Positions 26,635-35,298 are shown, counted from the stretch's first letter. The stretch is DNA of 64,000 nucleotides from JAWMQL01 sp033283165 (GCA_033283165.1 JAWMQL010000001.1:1-64000), one strand, 5' to 3'. A program made the numbers and translations. Notes: generated by a model from the letters alone, not told the origin.

Positions 26635-27270
26635 ATGCCCAGTTCCAGCAAGAAAACACCCGGGAATTCAGCAGGCGACTCCTCTACCTCTGCACCTGGC
26701 CGCCGTCAGAAACGGGCCGCGACCGAAACCCTGATTCTCGACACCGTGGAAAGGCTGATGCTGGAGGATGGGTATGCCGCCGTCAGCTCGCGGCGGGTGG
26801 CAAAAGAAGCGGGCCTCAAAGCCCCTCTGGTGCATTACTATTATTCAACCACCGACGATCTGTTTCTGGCGGTCTATCGGCGCGCCGTGGAAAAGGCGTT
26901 GGAGAAGCAGCGCGAATCCCTGGACTCGCCCACGTCCCTTCGCACGCTTTGGGACACGTATTGCAACCAGGAACAGACCAGGCTGGCGATGGAATTCATG
27001 GCACTGGCCAACCATCGGAAGACCATTCAGGAAGAGATCGTAGCGCTCACCGAGCAGACCCGCCGGCGCCGCGCCGAGGCGCTATCCCGAACACTTGATA
27101 TGGAGGCCGCCAGTGCGGGCGAGTTGTCGGCTGCCGGCCTCACGGTTCTGTTAATCGGCGTCGCCCGGACGCTGGTGATGGAAGAGGGGATGGGAATTTC
27201 CCTGGGGCACGCCGACGCCCGGCGCTATATCGAGCGCTGGCTCGGACAACTGGAAGGACGGGCGGACTGA
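26635..27270 (+). CDS. TetR-family transcriptional regulator
   Basis: A 211-residue TetR protein with a Ser/Thr/Pro-rich N-terminal tail of about 25 residues before the helix-turn-helix (AVSSRRVAKEAGLKAPLVHY). The C-terminal domain contains LEFMALANHRKTIQEE, nearly the same as in the TetR at 4955. The ATG at 26635 is the first plausible methionine; the longer frame overlaps the preceding TetR gene. Directly downstream is a promoter with the palindrome CTGAACAC/CTGTTCAG, so this protein most likely controls the dioxygenase-SDR-CMD operon that follows. Confidence 0.9.
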   Translation: MPSSSKKTPGNSAGDSSTSAPGRRQKRAATETLILDTVERLMLEDGYAAVSSRRVAKEAGLKAPLVHYYYSTTDDLFLAVYRRAVEKALEKQRESLDSPTSLRTLWDTYCNQEQTRLAMEFMALANHRKTIQEEIVALTEQTRRRRAEALSRTLDMEAASAGELSAAGLTVLLIGVARTLVMEEGMGISLGHADARRYIERWLGQLEGRAD

Positions 27271-27319
27271 CGACTCATCGACCCCACTGCTCACGGCAGC
27301 CGGCCGGCTGAAAGTGATA

Positions 27320-27366
27320 TTGACAAGGAATACCCGCGGGTGCTATAAATCTGAACACCTGTTCAG
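27320..27366 (+). promoter_or_regulatory. Promoter TTGACA-N18-TATAAA with CTGAACA-CC-TGTTCAG operator
   Basis: A consensus -35 (27320-27325) and near-consensus -10 (27344-27349) are separated by 18 bp. A 16-bp inverted repeat (27351-27366) starts one base after TATAAAT, covering the transcription start, a classical repressor position. The dioxygenase ATG is at 27385. Confidence 0.75.
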
Positions 27367-27384
27367 TAAGTGAGGGTTGCCACC

Positions 27385-28218
27385 ATGGCCACCGCCCAAT
27401 CGATGGAAAACACCGGTCTCCTCAGAAGGGACGCCACTCCGCGTATTGCCAGTGAATTGGAGGCTGATCTGGACGATCTGCTGAGTGGCAAATTTTCCGA
27501 CCAGATCAGGGGCCTGCTGGAGGAGCGGGGCGTGGTCTGCTTCCGGGGGCTCAACCTGACAGATGATCAGCAGATCGCCTTCACCAAGACCCTTGCCACC
27601 GAGTCCCAGGATTACGCGATCACCAAGATCACCATGGACCCCCTGGAAAACCCCAAGGCGGAATACATCAAGGGGGCCTTCTTCTGGCATATCGACGGGA
27701 CCATGCTCGATATACCCATCTTTGCCTCGGTGATGAGCGCACGACGCCTGTCGGAGACGGGCGGGCAGACGGAATTCAGCAACACCTACGCCGCCTACGA
27801 AGACCTGCCGGACAGTGACAAAGAGGCGATCGCGAACCTGCAAGTGGTTCATATGTTCGAGACCTCCCAGCGGTACATCAAGCCGGAGCCGACTTACGCC
27901 GAACTGTGCCAGTGGCAGGAGTATCAGCCCAATACCCTTCCCCTGGTCTGGACCCACCGCTCGGGTCGGAAGTCCCTGGTACTGGGCTCGACCGCATCCC
28001 ACGTCGAGGGAATGGACCTGCGCGAAGGCTGGGCCTTATTGACCCGGCTGAGAGACTGGGCGACGCAACCCCAGTTCGTCTATAGCCATGAGTGGACGCC
28101 GGGTGACCTGGTGATCTGGGACAATACCGGTACCATGCATCGTGCGCGGCCCTATCCCATGGACAGCGGTCGCCTGATGTACCGCACCCAGATTGCCGGC
28201 GATGAGCCCTTCGCCTGA
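27385..28218 (+). CDS. TauD/TfdA-family 2-oxoglutarate-dependent dioxygenase
   Basis: A 277-residue Fe(II)/2-oxoglutarate dioxygenase. Iron ligands His102 and Asp104 lie in WHIDGTM, the distal His252 in TMHRARPY, and Arg267 (YRTQ) is placed to bind 2-oxoglutarate. TfdA-like members hydroxylate or cleave ethers, sulfonates and carboxylic acids. The start follows GTGAGG. It is the first gene of a three-gene operon with an SDR and a CMD-family protein under its own strong promoter. Substrate unknown; hydroxylation of a pathway intermediate followed by SDR oxidation is the simplest reading. Confidence 0.93.
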   Translation: MATAQSMENTGLLRRDATPRIASELEADLDDLLSGKFSDQIRGLLEERGVVCFRGLNLTDDQQIAFTKTLATESQDYAITKITMDPLENPKAEYIKGAFFWHIDGTMLDIPIFASVMSARRLSETGGQTEFSNTYAAYEDLPDSDKEAIANLQVVHMFETSQRYIKPEPTYAELCQWQEYQPNTLPLVWTHRSGRKSLVLGSTASHVEGMDLREGWALLTRLRDWATQPQFVYSHEWTPGDLVIWDNTGTMHRARPYPMDSGRLMYRTQIAGDEPFA

Positions 28219-28283
28219 CCAACGCTCGCGTTAATGACCTTGCGCTTGCGCGACTTTAAACATCAACTTTGGGGGTAGTACTT

Positions 28284-29147
28284 GTGTCCAAAAATGCACC
28301 GGTCGCCGTCGTCACCGGCGCCAGTCGCGGGGCCGGTCGTGGCATCGCCATCGCACTGGGAAGCCATGGCTGCACCGTATACGTCACGGGGCGCTCCGAA
28401 AAGCCGGCCGATGCCTCGCTACCGGGCACCATTTACGAAACCGCGGAAGCGGTCACCGCTGCCGGCGGTACGGGTATTGCGGTGCGGGTCGATCACGGTG
28501 TGGATGCGGAAGCGAAGGCGCTGTTCGAGCAGGTTGAGCGGGAGCAGGGGAGGCTCGACATACTCGTCAACAATGCCTGTGCCCTGCACGACGAACTCAC
28601 CGCCCCGGGTAATTTCTGGGAGAAACCACTGGGTATCGTGGATATGCTCGACGTCGGGCTGCGCAGCAGCTATGTTGCCAGTTACTATGCGGCGCCACTG
28701 ATGGTCCGTCAGCGCCACGGCCTCGTGATGTTTACTTCCGCGTCCGGTTCGGTTCACTACGTCTATGGGCCCGTCTACGGGGCGCACAAGGCCGGCATGG
28801 ACAAATTTGCCGCCGATATGGCCGAGGACCTGAAGGAACACAACGTGGCCGCGCTGTCCATCTGGATGGGGGCACTGAAAACCGAGCGCCTGCAGATGGT
28901 CATAGACTCCGATCCAGAAAAGTACGGCCATTTGGCTGCATTAACAGAGACCCCCGAGTTTACCGGCCACGTTATCTGGGGCCTTTACAACGACCCGGAC
29001 TTGCTCGAGATGAGCGGACAAACCGTCATCGGCGCCGAAATGGCGCTGAAGTATGGCATCAAGGATGCGGACGGGCGCCAGCCCCAATCCTGTCGTGACA
29101 GCCACCAGGTGGCACCACGGGTTCAGTACCCCTACACCATTCGCTGA
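28284..29147 (+). CDS. DHRS1-like SDR oxidoreductase
   Basis: A 287-residue short-chain dehydrogenase of the DHRS1-like subgroup (TGASRGAGRGIAIALG opening, VYVTGR after the second strand, PGTIYETAEAV loop). The active site is complete: Ser152, Tyr165, Lys169 (YGAHK). GTG is taken as start because GGGGG lies 8 bases upstream. Two relatives at 60015 and 60886 share the fold and loop but have Phe instead of the tyrosine. It is the middle gene of the dioxygenase operon. Arg37 after the second strand favours NADP(H). Confidence 0.9.
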   Translation: MSKNAPVAVVTGASRGAGRGIAIALGSHGCTVYVTGRSEKPADASLPGTIYETAEAVTAAGGTGIAVRVDHGVDAEAKALFEQVEREQGRLDILVNNACALHDELTAPGNFWEKPLGIVDMLDVGLRSSYVASYYAAPLMVRQRHGLVMFTSASGSVHYVYGPVYGAHKAGMDKFAADMAEDLKEHNVAALSIWMGALKTERLQMVIDSDPEKYGHLAALTETPEFTGHVIWGLYNDPDLLEMSGQTVIGAEMALKYGIKDADGRQPQSCRDSHQVAPRVQYPYTIR

Positions 29148-29233
29148 CACGACCGCCACGACGCGCCCCAACCAGCGGCCGTTTGGCCTGGAAGACACAC
29201 CTGAGCGGTGGTAGCTGGCAAATTGGAGTAAGC

Positions 29234-29860
29234 ATGGATACAAACCAGTCCACAGCCGAGAGGGAAGCGGAGATCACCGGCAAGCCCCCCCGAATTCTAC
29301 CGCGGCGTACGGAAGAGGTGCTCGCACCGGCGCGTGAGGTCCTGGCGAAAATCAGCGGGGCCGCCTCCGGACAGACCAGCCCCGTCTCCGATGAACACAT
29401 CCCTGAGATGTTGCTCACGGCGATGTGCCATCGCGAACTGTTCGAGCGCCTGGTGGAAGTTTCCCTTCTGCTACTGAAAGCCCCGAGCCTGTCACTGCGC
29501 GATCGGCAGCTGGTTATTCTGCGAACCAGTTGGCTGCGCCAGGTACCCTATATCTGGGGAGAACACGTAAGCGTGTCCAAAAAACTTGGCCTCTCCGGGG
29601 AGGATATCGAACAGGTCATCGCAGGCTCGTCCTCCCCTCATTGGTCGGAACATGAGGCCGCCCTGTTAAAAGCAACGGAAGAGCTGGTCGAAAACTCGAT
29701 GATTTCAGACGATACCTGGGACCAACTGGCTCGACGACTGGACGAAAAGCAACTGTTCGAGCTGCCCGTGCTGGTGGGGCAGTTTTCCACCGTGGGTTAC
29801 TTCCAAAACGCCCTGCGTATCCCTCTGAGCCCGGGCAATGAAGGACTTAACTCGCGCTGA
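29234..29860 (+). CDS. CMD-family protein
   Basis: A 208-residue paralogue of the CMD-family protein at 11659, with a longer N-terminal part. Core signature LVILRTSWLRQVPYIWGEH matches the R...Y-W..H pattern; there is no CxxC pair and no cysteine in the core. SSPHWSEHEAALLKATEEL parallels the other copy. The ATG follows GGAG. It ends the dioxygenase-SDR operon. Having one copy in each of two inducible operons next to SDRs suggests a shared reaction type on related intermediates. Function not established. Confidence 0.82.
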   Translation: MDTNQSTAEREAEITGKPPRILPRRTEEVLAPAREVLAKISGAASGQTSPVSDEHIPEMLLTAMCHRELFERLVEVSLLLLKAPSLSLRDRQLVILRTSWLRQVPYIWGEHVSVSKKLGLSGEDIEQVIAGSSSPHWSEHEAALLKATEELVENSMISDDTWDQLARRLDEKQLFELPVLVGQFSTVGYFQNALRIPLSPGNEGLNSR

Positions 29861-29938
29861 GCCACATGAAGGTTGCGTGGCAGAAGCAGCAACGGGCAAT
29901 TGCACGCAGCGTTTGCGCAATGTGCATTATACGGAAGC

Positions 29939-31507
29939 TTATTGGCAGGCAGGATTGGATGATTGAGGAAATTCGATAAAGCTGATGCTGGCAGGCTCGA
30001 GGGTAATTTCACCGGCTGAAAAGGGCTTGCCATCAAGCGTTGGAAAGCTGTCACCCGTGCCCAGCTTCAGGATTTCGCCATTCAGTGCTACCGCCTGCCG
30101 GTCTTCCCCGGCCTCCGTCAAGGTGTAGATTCTGCCAGCGGACTCAACCTGCAGCCGCTTCGGGCTATCCTGCTGTATATTGATAGCAAGCACGGTGACT
30201 GCACCGGAAATACGGCGATGGCAATGCGCATAGGTATTAGAATGCTCTGTTCCGGCGCCAGGGTCCAGCACAGTAGTGCCCATCAGGTTGCGCCACAGCC
30301 AGGCTGCCCAGTAATTGGGTCTCGGTGCAAAATTGTGTTCGTCGAGCAGTGCATAGTCGCTCGCGGCAAGGGTATTATGCATGAACACGTTGATACCCTG
30401 TTGGGCTGACCTCGCCAGTTGATCGAGAAAGCGGAAGGTGTCGGCAAACGTTGTGGCCCAGGGATTGCCGCCACAGGCCGTTTCGCCGCTTTCGGTAATC
30501 CATAAGGGAGCCTCCGGAGCATTGCGGTCTCGCAGATCCCTGGCTCGGCTAATGCCATCGTCTATGCCTGCCAGCCAATCGGGGTCGAACGCGTCGGAAG
30601 GATAGCTGCCAAGCAGGGGGATATGGCAGCGTTGCGACGAGGCGCCATAATAGTGAAAAGAAAACGCGTCAGGCTCAGGTGAATCTTCTGCCATCAATTG
30701 ATCGGGCTTGAACGTTTCGCCTCCAAACAGATACGCCATGGTGCGCATCGGCTCCCCCATTTCAACTGCCCCGGGTGCCAGTATGAGCGTGTCCGGGGAC
30801 GATCTCCTTAACCAGTGGTGAAAAATCGCGTAGTCGCGATGGTAGTCAGCGGGAGAGTAATTCTCCGGTGGTTGAGTGAGCCCGATCATATTCGGTTCAT
30901 TGGCAAACTCGGCAGCGGCGACGCGTGCACCCAGGCGCCCCGTGTAGGTAAGCAGTTGCTCGGCGTTGTCGGTTTGCCATACGCCCTTCGCATCCCGGGC
31001 GCCCGGGCTGGTGGCGAATGACAGGACGATTCCGGCCCCTGCTTTCTGGGAAAAATCAACGGCATTACGCCATTGCTGGCGAGTGAGTATTGCATCGAAA
31101 CCCGCGGGTGGTTCGTCTGGTGGTAGGTCGCTGTTGGCAAAGTACGTCGCATTGGCCCAGGTTCCGCTGAAACGAACATAGGAGGGTGCCAGGGCTGCTG
31201 CCATCTTAAGCAACCGTGAGTCAGTTAAATCGATCGGTGGACGGTATTCATAACGGTCGTCACCCTTTGCTGGCTTGCCGTCGATATAGGGCGCCCAGAA
31301 ACGCCCGCCTGTGACCTCAACCATCTCAACGTTGTAGGCAAGAAAACGCTCGCTGATACTGCCGGTCATCTGCATCGATGCGGGGCTGAGGAACACTGTT
31401 TCTTGCCGCGACCGGGTTTGTTGATCACAGCCGCTCAAGGCGAGGATAGCTATGAGATTGAATGTGAGAAAATCGAAACTCTTACAGTTGAAGTCCACGA
31501 TGACCAT
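29939..31507 (-). CDS. GH79 heparanase/beta-glucuronidase-like lipoprotein
   Basis: A 522-residue predicted lipoprotein (lipobox LALSGC, Cys27). The acid/base Glu204 is in FANEPN and the nucleophile Glu342 in SGETACGG; compare heparanase, NEPN and LGETSSAYGGG. The following segments TFRFLDQLARSAQQGI, NTLAASDYALLDEHN and YWAAWLWRNLMGTTVL also track the heparanase (beta/alpha)8 barrel and lead to a C-terminal beta-sandwich. GH79 members cleave beta-glucuronides. Anchored in the periplasm or outer membrane, it would remove a uronic acid from an imported or surface-bound glycoside. It is convergent with the CMD gene and lies 43 bases upstream of the PQQ enzyme stop, perhaps in a separate unit. 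Confidence 0.87.
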   Translation of the reverse strand: MVIVDFNCKSFDFLTFNLIAILALSGCDQQTRSRQETVFLSPASMQMTGSISERFLAYNVEMVEVTGGRFWAPYIDGKPAKGDDRYEYRPPIDLTDSRLLKMAAALAPSYVRFSGTWANATYFANSDLPPDEPPAGFDAILTRQQWRNAVDFSQKAGAGIVLSFATSPGARDAKGVWQTDNAEQLLTYTGRLGARVAAAEFANEPNMIGLTQPPENYSPADYHRDYAIFHHWLRRSSPDTLILAPGAVEMGEPMRTMAYLFGGETFKPDQLMAEDSPEPDAFSFHYYGASSQRCHIPLLGSYPSDAFDPDWLAGIDDGISRARDLRDRNAPEAPLWITESGETACGGNPWATTFADTFRFLDQLARSAQQGINVFMHNTLAASDYALLDEHNFAPRPNYWAAWLWRNLMGTTVLDPGAGTEHSNTYAHCHRRISGAVTVLAINIQQDSPKRLQVESAGRIYTLTEAGEDRQAVALNGEILKLGTGDSFPTLDGKPFSAGEITLEPASISFIEFPQSSNPACQ

Positions 31508-31550
31508 TCTTTTCCGAGTTCGAGATTGAGACGGATGTTGTCACCAGGGC

Positions 31551-33515
31551 TCAGTCGTCGGAGCCCGACCCGCCGCGTGGCAGGCCGAAGGCCACCACCG
31601 CGTCGCTGGTGGTGGACTGGTACATGGTATGCCCCCCGGCGGGGATCACCACGTACTGCCTGCCGTCGACCTCATAGGTGACCGGGATGGCAGTCCCGGC
31701 GGCGGGCAGGTCCGCCTGCCACAGGACTTCACCGGTCTGCAGATCGAAGGCGCGGAAGGTGTCATCCAGGGTGTAGCCGATGAACACCAGGCCGCCGGCG
31801 GTGACCAGCGGTCCGCCGGCTCCGGGGGTGCCCAGTTCAATGGAGAACGGCGCGCCCATCATTTTGCCCACGTCACCGAGGGGCACTTCCCACAGGATCT
31901 CGCCCCGGGCCAGGTCGAGGGCGCTGAGGGCCGCCCAGGGCGGTGTTGAGCAGGGTGCGCCCAGCGGCGAAAACAGCGGGGCGACCTTGTAGTGATACTC
32001 GGATCCGGCCACCGGGAACACCATCTCCAGCAGGCTTTCACCGACGCTGCCCTCGACCTCGCCGGCCTCGTCGGCGCGCATCAGTTGCACCACCATGGGC
32101 ACCCGGGCCGTGGGCACCACCATGACATGACTGGCAGGGTCGTAGGCGCCGCCGCCCCAGTTGGCGCCACCGCTGGCGGAGGGAAAGAACACCGTGCCCT
32201 GCTCGCTGGGGGGCGTATAGATCGGGCCGTAACTCAGTTCCTCGACCTTTGATTCACACAGCCATTCGTCGATAAAGGTAAAGCCCCAGGCGTCTTCCGG
32301 GCTGAAGCCCTGCGGCATCAGCGGCGGCAGGCCCACCGGGAAGGGCTGGGTGGGGGACAGGGTCTCCCCGGCCACCGCACCCGCCTGCGGCACGGGGCGC
32401 TCCTCGATCGGGATCAGCGGTTCGCCGGTGGCGCGGTTGAAGGCGTAGACCAGGCCCATCTTGGTGTTCTGCACCAGGGCCGGCACCGTGCCGGCCCCGC
32501 GGGGCCAGTCGATCAGCATCGGCTGGGCCGGGGTGTCGTAGTCGAACACGTTGTGGTGCACGAACTGGAAGTGCCAGGCGACCTCGCCGGTGGCGCCGTG
32601 CAGGGCCACTACCGAGGAACTGTAGTGATTGTCGCCGGCCCGCCCGCCACCGTAAAAATCCCCCGAGGGGCTGGTGGTGGGCAGGTAGACCAGGTCCAGG
32701 TCCTGGTCCACGGCCATCGCCGCCCACACGTTGCCGGCGCCGAAGCCCTCCGCGCTGCCGCGCTCCCAACTGGCGGCGGCGGGATCGCCGGGGTCCCGGG
32801 GCAGGGGATCGAAGCTCCAGCGGTATTCGCCGCTGCGGGCGTCGAAGGCGTGTACCTGGCCGCTGGGCGCGTCGACCCGCTGGTTGTCACCGACCATGGA
32901 TCCGACCACCACGACCCCGTTGACGACGGCCGGGCGCGAGGTGGCCACCACCTCGCCGGGGAATATCTCCGGCATGCTGGGTTGTATCTGCACCTGGCCT
33001 TTGTTACCGAAGCCGGCACAGGGTTGCCCGTCGCGGGCGTCGATAGCCAGCAGGCGGTTGTCCGAGGTGGCAAACAGGATCCGGGTCTGACAGGCAGCCT
33101 CAGGCGGGGCGTCTGGGTCGATCCAGCTGGCCACGCCGCGGCATTTGCGCATACCCACCTGGCGGTCCTTCGGGTCGAATACCCAGCGCTCCTCGCCGGT
33201 GGCGGGGTCCAGTGCGATAACCCTGCGACTGGTGGTGCAGACCAGCAGGTTGCCGGCGACCAGGCTGGGCTGGTCCTCGAAGGCGATGAGCGACTCGGTG
33301 GTGTCCTCGGGCAGGTCGCCGGTATGGTATTCCCAGGCCAGTTCCAGCCCGGCCACATTGCCGCGGTTGATCTGCGCCAGCGGGGAGTACTTGTCGCCGG
33401 TCTGGTGCTGGTCGGTTTCCGGGTGCGCGGCCTGGGCCGCCGATTCCAGGGACAATAACCCCAGCAACGCGCCGATCCCTGCCCGGCGTGCGAGTGTCAG
33501 GCCTTTCCCTGGCAT
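31551..33515 (-). CDS. Periplasmic PQQ-dependent (quinoprotein) dehydrogenase
   Basis: A 654-residue quinoprotein with a signal peptide (about residues 1-30, ending SAAQA). It has the eight-bladed propeller pattern with repeated motifs such as ALDPATGEERW, LDLARGEILWEVPLG and FDLQTGEVLWQADLP, and resembles the soluble part of membrane glucose/quinate dehydrogenases without their N-terminal membrane domain. Enzymes of this kind oxidise alcohols or sugars in the periplasm and pass electrons to quinone or cytochrome. Its stop is 43 bases from the GH79 start and its start 11 bases after the ferredoxin stop. No PQQ biosynthesis genes are in the window. Confidence 0.88.
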   Translation of the reverse strand: MPGKGLTLARRAGIGALLGLLSLESAAQAAHPETDQHQTGDKYSPLAQINRGNVAGLELAWEYHTGDLPEDTTESLIAFEDQPSLVAGNLLVCTTSRRVIALDPATGEERWVFDPKDRQVGMRKCRGVASWIDPDAPPEAACQTRILFATSDNRLLAIDARDGQPCAGFGNKGQVQIQPSMPEIFPGEVVATSRPAVVNGVVVVGSMVGDNQRVDAPSGQVHAFDARSGEYRWSFDPLPRDPGDPAAASWERGSAEGFGAGNVWAAMAVDQDLDLVYLPTTSPSGDFYGGGRAGDNHYSSSVVALHGATGEVAWHFQFVHHNVFDYDTPAQPMLIDWPRGAGTVPALVQNTKMGLVYAFNRATGEPLIPIEERPVPQAGAVAGETLSPTQPFPVGLPPLMPQGFSPEDAWGFTFIDEWLCESKVEELSYGPIYTPPSEQGTVFFPSASGGANWGGGAYDPASHVMVVPTARVPMVVQLMRADEAGEVEGSVGESLLEMVFPVAGSEYHYKVAPLFSPLGAPCSTPPWAALSALDLARGEILWEVPLGDVGKMMGAPFSIELGTPGAGGPLVTAGGLVFIGYTLDDTFRAFDLQTGEVLWQADLPAAGTAIPVTYEVDGRQYVVIPAGGHTMYQSTTSDAVVAFGLPRGGSGSDD

Positions 33516-33526
33516 GGTCCTGGCCC

Positions 33527-33847
33527 CTAGAACTGGCTGGCGGGCAGTCGCACGACCAGCCCGTCCAGCTCGTCACTGACCTCGATCTGGCAGCTGAGGC
33601 GGCTGTTGGGCTGGGGCTCCATCACGAAGTCGAGCATCTGTGCCTCGACCTCGTCGGCGGAACCGACCTTCTCGACCCAGTTTTCGTCGACATAGCAGTG
33701 ACAGGTGGCGCAGCTGCAGGCACCGCCGCAGTCGGCGAGTATGCCCGGTACGCCGTTGTCGAGGGCGGCGTGCATGACTGTGGTGCCGGCAGTGACGTGG
33801 ACTTCGTGTTCGGTCTCGTCATGGGTGATGAACTTCACGAGTGGCAT
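33527..33847 (-). CDS. Putidaredoxin-type 2Fe-2S ferredoxin
   Basis: A 106-residue vertebrate-type ferredoxin. Cluster ligands are Cys40, Cys46, Cys49 and Cys86, in the C-x5-C-x2-C...C pattern of putidaredoxin; extra cysteines 44 and 51 flank the loop. It carries electrons from the adjacent FAD reductase to a P450. AGGATA lies 7 bases before the ATG. It sits in the same - strand unit as the reductase and the PQQ enzyme and opposite the P450 at 35299, which is probably its main partner; the P450 at 6261 may use it too. Confidence 0.95.
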   Translation of the reverse strand: MPLVKFITHDETEHEVHVTAGTTVMHAALDNGVPGILADCGGACSCATCHCYVDENWVEKVGSADEVEAQMLDFVMEPQPNSRLSCQIEVSDELDGLVVRLPASQF

Positions 33848-33872
33848 GGTGGTATATCCTGTTCCAATAGAC

Positions 33873-35105
33873 TTACTGGGTTAGAAATGCCTGCTGCAGG
33901 TCGGCGCTATCATCGCCCAGCAGGTCCGGGTTTGCGGTCTGGCCCGCGGCCAGCGCCTTGCGGGCCAGCATGAATTCCCGCGGGCGATTCACCGCGTCTA
34001 CCGCCAACAGGCGCTGGCCGCTGAAATAGAAGGCGGCGAAGCTGCGGCCCGATGCGCTGTCCCCGCGCAGAACCACCCGGTCGTAACCCTGGGACAGGCC
34101 GGCGATCTGTAGTTTCAGGTCGTACTGGTCGGACCAGAACCAGGGCAGGGCGTGATAAGCCTCCAGCCTGCCGCACAGGGTATTGGCGGCCACCTTGGCC
34201 TGGTCGGTGGCGTTCTGGACCGATTCCAGGCGCAGCCGGTGGTCATAGATCGGGTTGTAGTGGTTGGTGCAGTCGCCGGCGGCGACGATATCCGGGTCGG
34301 ACGTGCGGGCGTACTCATCCACCACGATACCGTTGTCAACAGCCAGACCCGCCTGTTCGGCCAGCTCGGTAGCGGGGACGACGCCCACACCGATCACCAC
34401 CAGGTCCGCCGGTATCGAGCGGCCGTCGGCCAGTTTGACCCCCGTTACATCGCCGCTGCCCTCCAGGGCTTCCACGGCCGCGTCAGTGATAATCTGCACC
34501 CCTTCCTCGCCGTGCACCCGGCTGTAGAAATCGGAGACTTCCGGTGCGGTTACCCGCTGCAGTACCCGCGGCAGAGCCTCCAGCACGGTCACTTCCATGC
34601 CCAGCTTGCGCATGGAAGCCGCGGTCTCCAGCCCGATATAACCACCGCCGATGATGACCGCGGACTTACCGCTGCCGATGTAACCCCGGATCCGGTCCAC
34701 GTCGTTCAGGTCGCGCAGGTAGAACACACCGTCGAGTTCGTGGCCGGGCAGCGTGTCGAGCTTGCGCACCCGGGCCCCGGTGGCCAGCGCGAGCCTGGTG
34801 TACGGAATGCTGCCGCCGTCGTGCAGGGTCAGGGTTTTGTTCTCCCGGTCCAGCCCGGTCACGCGGGTGCCCAGTACCAGGTCGATATCGGACTTCTCGT
34901 AGAAGGTGGCGGGCCGTATCAGCAGTTCGTCACTGTGTTTCTCGCCGGCCAGGTAGGCCTTGGACAGGGGCGGGCGGTGGTAGGGCGGAATGGGCTCTTC
35001 GCCAACGACAGAGATTTTGCCGTCCCAGCCCGCCTGGCGCAGGCTGGCGGCCAGTTGCGCCGCCGCGTGGCTGGCGCCGACGATCACGGCGTGTTCGGTT
35101 TCCAT
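33873..35105 (-). CDS. Putidaredoxin reductase-like NAD(P)H:ferredoxin oxidoreductase
   Basis: A 410-residue FAD enzyme of the CamA type. The N-terminal FAD loop is GASHAAAQLA, the NAD-binding motif IIGGGYIGLE is central, and the second FAD contact reads VAAGDCTNH. The ATG at 35105 follows GAGAGG; a frame extension to 35219 would run into the operator. It reduces the ferredoxin encoded 25 bases downstream using NADH. The operator at 35213-35228 lies between it and the divergent P450, so reductase, ferredoxin and P450 are probably induced together as a complete class I system. Confidence 0.94.
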   Translation of the reverse strand: METEHAVIVGASHAAAQLAASLRQAGWDGKISVVGEEPIPPYHRPPLSKAYLAGEKHSDELLIRPATFYEKSDIDLVLGTRVTGLDRENKTLTLHDGGSIPYTRLALATGARVRKLDTLPGHELDGVFYLRDLNDVDRIRGYIGSGKSAVIIGGGYIGLETAASMRKLGMEVTVLEALPRVLQRVTAPEVSDFYSRVHGEEGVQIITDAAVEALEGSGDVTGVKLADGRSIPADLVVIGVGVVPATELAEQAGLAVDNGIVVDEYARTSDPDIVAAGDCTNHYNPIYDHRLRLESVQNATDQAKVAANTLCGRLEAYHALPWFWSDQYDLKLQIAGLSQGYDRVVLRGDSASGRSFAAFYFSGQRLLAVDAVNRPREFMLARKALAAGQTANPDLLGDDSADLQQAFLTQ

Positions 35106-35212
35106 ACGGTGTCCTCTCTCAAGCTCGCCGCTGGCCCTTGTAGATGGGGAGAGCGGTGCTTTCGTAAAGGCCGGCGGCAGAGGTTGATCTGCGGTCCGGC
35201 GGTTTATCAAGT

Positions 35213-35228
35213 TAAACAACGATGTTGA
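35213..35228. promoter_or_regulatory. TCAACAAC-type operator (TAAACAAC/GATGTTGA)
   Basis: This copy differs from the perfect palindrome at two of 16 positions. For the P450 it overlaps a candidate -35 TTGACT (35225-35230) with CAATGT 17 bp later. It lies in the shared region of the divergent reductase and P450 genes. Confidence 0.6.
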
Positions 35229-35298
35229 CTGACATTGGCGAAACAGTCAATGTATTGGACTTCGCGCCGGGTAAGCCCCGGGGACCAGGGGAGTGTAT

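Noticed and set aside
27297..27310. Palindrome CAGCCGGCCGGCTG after the TetR gene
   Set aside because: No T-run follows, so it is not a clear terminator; GC-rich chance palindromes are frequent here.
32553..33458. 301-codon + strand frame opposite the PQQ dehydrogenase
   Set aside because: It has no domain signature and the opposite strand shows propeller repeats and a signal peptide.
34152..35228. Long + strand frame opposite the ferredoxin reductase gene
   Set aside because: It is low-complexity Gly/Val/Gln-rich translation antisense to a clear CamA-like reductase.
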